Of a stretch of 6,339 nt of DNA, positions 4,548 through 6,339 are shown one piece after another. This DNA is from Bacillota bacterium (GTDB lineage Bacteria > Bacillota_B > Desulfitobacteriia > Desulfitobacteriales > Desulfitobacteriaceae): NCBI GenBank assembly GCA_021779415.1, contig JAJYAS010000219.1, positions 1-6,339 of the forward strand, written 5' to 3'. The first letter of the stretch is position 1. Each line of letters opens with the position of its first letter. The translations under genes were made by a program, and so were the position numbers. The notes under the pieces were generated by a model, which was not told the DNA's origin, ran no database searches, and saw only the letters and a program-made list of their open reading frames with translations.

Positions 4548-6251
4548 TTACGTATTTTGATAGGCTCCTTGTAGAGGTTTCACTTCATTCTCCCAAAGGG
4601 ATTGCACAGTTGTAGGGTTCAGGATTGGCTTTTTCAGCATAGATTTCAAGAATTCTTCTTGCTGCTCAGAATTATCGTAATTGGAAAGTTGAGTCAAAGC
4701 AAATTGAGCGAAGTCGCGAACTAGGAAGTTAAAAATCTCATCGAGTAACGCTGAAGAGATGGAATGGATCTTAGAATTTTCGAGAATTAACTGGGCATAG
4801 ACAATCAAGGTAAACATTTCCCCCAGTGCAAGCATATAATCGATATTTTTAAGTTGTTCAGGGTTTGGACTGGCTTGTTCTAAGAAGGAACGGAAAAGTT
4901 CAATTTGTTCTTTGAAGACAGTTACATTAGGGACTTGAACTTGTTCATAGGCCAAGCGGTAGTCAGGGAAACGGACCGAGGCAAGTTTTCCGGCTTTCTG
5001 ACGAAATAAGTAACTATCGTCAGCTGGCTCATCCCGCTTGGGGACTGTTGGGAAATTTTCGGGATTAAAAAAGTAATTATTAATGAACTTGATGACAAGG
5101 GCAATGTTGACATGAGTTGTCCCTTCTAAGCGGGGGATCATGCCAATATCTCGAATAGCGGTCTCGAAATAGGTGTCTTGTTCAAACCCTTTGGCAGCGA
5201 TAGCATCGAGAAGCATTTCAATAATTTTCATTCCTTGGGTTGTTACTTTCATTTTTTGAATGGGATTAAAAAGCAAATAGCGTCTGTCCTGATCAGAAGC
5301 AGAACGGAAATAATCTAAACTTCTAAGAGCGTAAAGTTTCATGGCGATCAGTCGAGCATAGGATTCTGTAAAGATTTTCTGAATATGTGGAAATTCGGTG
5401 ACCTTTTTGCCATATAATTCTCGATTTGAGGCATGATTAAGGGCTTCATAATAAGCGTGAGTAGAAATCCCAATGGAGGCAAAACCCAATTGAAATTTCC
5501 CAATGTTGATTGTGGATAGAGCTGAATCCCAAGCTAAAGGACCACTAGAAAGGATGTCATCAGAAGTGATCGGGTAATCGATAAGGTCATAATCTCCGAC
5601 ATAGGCTGCACGGACGCCAGAGGTGGAGATTTTTTTGATTAATTTATAGTTGCGATGCTGGCTATCAACTACAAAAAAGACATAATCCTTAGTGTCTTTG
5701 TAACGTGCGAAGGTAGAGACTAGGGCAGCCACATTAGCGTTGCCAATATAGTATTTCCCGCCGTTAGCTAGGTAGTTTCCTTCGCTGGTCTTGGATAATG
5801 CCATTTCATTGCTATAGAGGTCGGCACCGTGTGCTTTTTCGGACAGACCAAAGGCAAAAATTCCACCGTCGATCAGTAACTGAGCCGTTTTGTGTTTAGC
5901 CCTTTCATTATCTCCCATCCAAATAGGGCCAAGTCCAAGAATGCTAACTTGGTACGCGTATTGATAAGACAACGAATAGAAGGCAGTGATTTCGTTGAAT
6001 TCACAGACTCGACTTAGGTCAAACCGTGAGTCGGAGGCCCCATAACCAGCAGGGGTTAATAAGGTAGAAAAAATGCGTTCTTTTTTGAGAAATTTCATGA
6101 AATCAGTATACCAACGGCTTGCTTGGTCATCTTCTTTGATGCTTGTTAGCCCTTTCTCCTCGAAAAATTGAATGGTTTTCTCCATCACTCTTTTAGATTG
6201 AAGATCTGTTTGGGGGCTTTCATAGTTTTGAGGATTGAGTAATAGGGACAT
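4548..6251 (-). CDS. Acyl-CoA dehydrogenase family protein with long C-terminal extension
   Basis: The 567-residue product is an FAD-dependent acyl-CoA dehydrogenase, which introduces a trans-2 double bond into acyl-CoA and passes electrons to electron-transfer flavoprotein. Seen in order: an N-terminal helical part, the middle beta domain with FAFGLSEKAHGADL (132-145, the flavin-contacting 'TEPxxGSD' position), YYIGNANVA (167-175), then SNRELYGKKV (275-284, the 'R..FG' flavin site) and RLEGTTHVN (374-382). E376 aligns with the catalytic base of medium-chain enzymes. Ordinary members have about 380 residues; the extra 170 or so after residue 395 are mostly helical, as in longer FadE or very-long-chain types. 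Start: AAAGGTG (6260-6266) precedes ATG 6251 by 8 bases. The frame is open to 6305, but that codon lies before the predicted transcript start. The chain-length preference is unknown. No ETF or thiolase genes are adjacent in the window, and it forms its own minus-strand unit. Confidence 0.88.
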   Translation of the reverse strand: MSLLLNPQNYESPQTDLQSKRVMEKTIQFFEEKGLTSIKEDDQASRWYTDFMKFLKKERIFSTLLTPAGYGASDSRFDLSRVCEFNEITAFYSLSYQYAYQVSILGLGPIWMGDNERAKHKTAQLLIDGGIFAFGLSEKAHGADLYSNEMALSKTSEGNYLANGGKYYIGNANVAALVSTFARYKDTKDYVFFVVDSQHRNYKLIKKISTSGVRAAYVGDYDLIDYPITSDDILSSGPLAWDSALSTINIGKFQLGFASIGISTHAYYEALNHASNRELYGKKVTEFPHIQKIFTESYARLIAMKLYALRSLDYFRSASDQDRRYLLFNPIQKMKVTTQGMKIIEMLLDAIAAKGFEQDTYFETAIRDIGMIPRLEGTTHVNIALVIKFINNYFFNPENFPTVPKRDEPADDSYLFRQKAGKLASVRFPDYRLAYEQVQVPNVTVFKEQIELFRSFLEQASPNPEQLKNIDYMLALGEMFTLIVYAQLILENSKIHSISSALLDEIFNFLVRDFAQFALTQLSNYDNSEQQEEFLKSMLKKPILNPTTVQSLWENEVKPLQGAYQNT

Positions 6252-6294
6252 GATTTTCACACCTTTCTTCCCAGATAGTGAATGGTCGTTCATC

Positions 6295-6307
6295 AATTGT
6301 CTCAATT
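6295..6307. repeat. Small inverted repeat at the acyl-CoA dehydrogenase start point
   Basis: AATTG (6295-6299), TCT, then CAATT (6303-6307) form a perfect 5-3-5 inverted repeat covering the end of the -10 and the predicted start point (near 6298). It could be a repressor site, but such AT-rich repeats are common by chance. Confidence 0.25.
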
Positions 6308-6332
6308 ATCTCATAAATCCTAAAAATGTAAA
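6305..6332 (-). promoter_or_regulatory. Sigma-A promoter of the acyl-CoA dehydrogenase gene
   Basis: On the minus strand, TTTACA (6332 to 6327) is a five-of-six -35 and GATAAT (6310 to 6305) a five-of-six -10. The spacer is 16 bases, and TGA just before the -10 gives an extended element. Transcription would start near 6298, leaving a leader of about 46 bases before ATG 6251. It is the best-formed promoter in the window. Confidence 0.75.
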
Positions 6333-6339
6333 GACAAGA

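Noticed and set aside
4922..5113. Short alternative minus-strand frame inside the acyl-CoA dehydrogenase gene
   Set aside because: It overlaps the coding frame of a recognised enzyme and has no start signals or recognisable motif.

Overview
The window looks like chromosomal DNA from a low-to-moderate GC Gram-positive anaerobe. Strong AAGGAGG-type ribosome sites, some TTG/GTG start codons, DegV/FakB-type proteins, a short cobalamin-independent MetE-like protein and a molybdenum hydroxylase tail all fit Clostridia. I would guess the Desulfitobacterium/Desulfosporosinus group (Peptococcaceae) from protein style alone, with no search to confirm it.

Layout, left to right. (1) Positions 1-114 are the last 37 codons of a xanthine dehydrogenase/aldehyde oxidase-type large subunit, closed by a clean terminator at 138-166. 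(2) A MazG-like nucleotide pyrophosphohydrolase gene (270-611) has an extended -10 promoter just upstream. (3) A probable two-gene unit follows: a UroD/MetE-superfamily methyltransferase-like protein (742-1764) and a 62-residue protein with a CxCxCxxC cluster (1788-1976). A CRP/FNR-type inverted repeat lies about 41.5 bases before the predicted transcription start of this unit, and a long terminator (2001-2051) ends it. (4) The 241-base gap 1977-2217 holds that terminator, a weak second terminator, a small palindrome and a perfect 42-bp palindrome in front of a DegV/FakB-family fatty-acid-binding protein (2218-3060). (5) A small single-pass membrane protein (3173-3394) and a UDP-glucose 4-epimerase, GalE (3472-4470), follow on the same strand. 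(6) A strong hairpin (4471-4516) separates galE from a convergent acyl-CoA dehydrogenase with a long C-terminal extension (4548-6251, minus strand), which has its own good sigma-A promoter at 6305-6332.

The genes appear to form several independent units rather than one pathway. Lipid metabolism is touched twice (DegV/FakB and the acyl-CoA dehydrogenase), but on opposite strands with separate control signals. For four genes (MazG-like, MetE-like, galE, acyl-CoA dehydrogenase) the longest open frame overstates the protein. Ribosome sites, and for three of them also the predicted transcription start, favour a shorter form.

I do not see a clearly new multi-gene system. The items most worth a second look are the 42-bp palindrome before the DegV gene, the CRP/FNR-like site placed for class II activation, and the MetE-like/Cys-rich pair.
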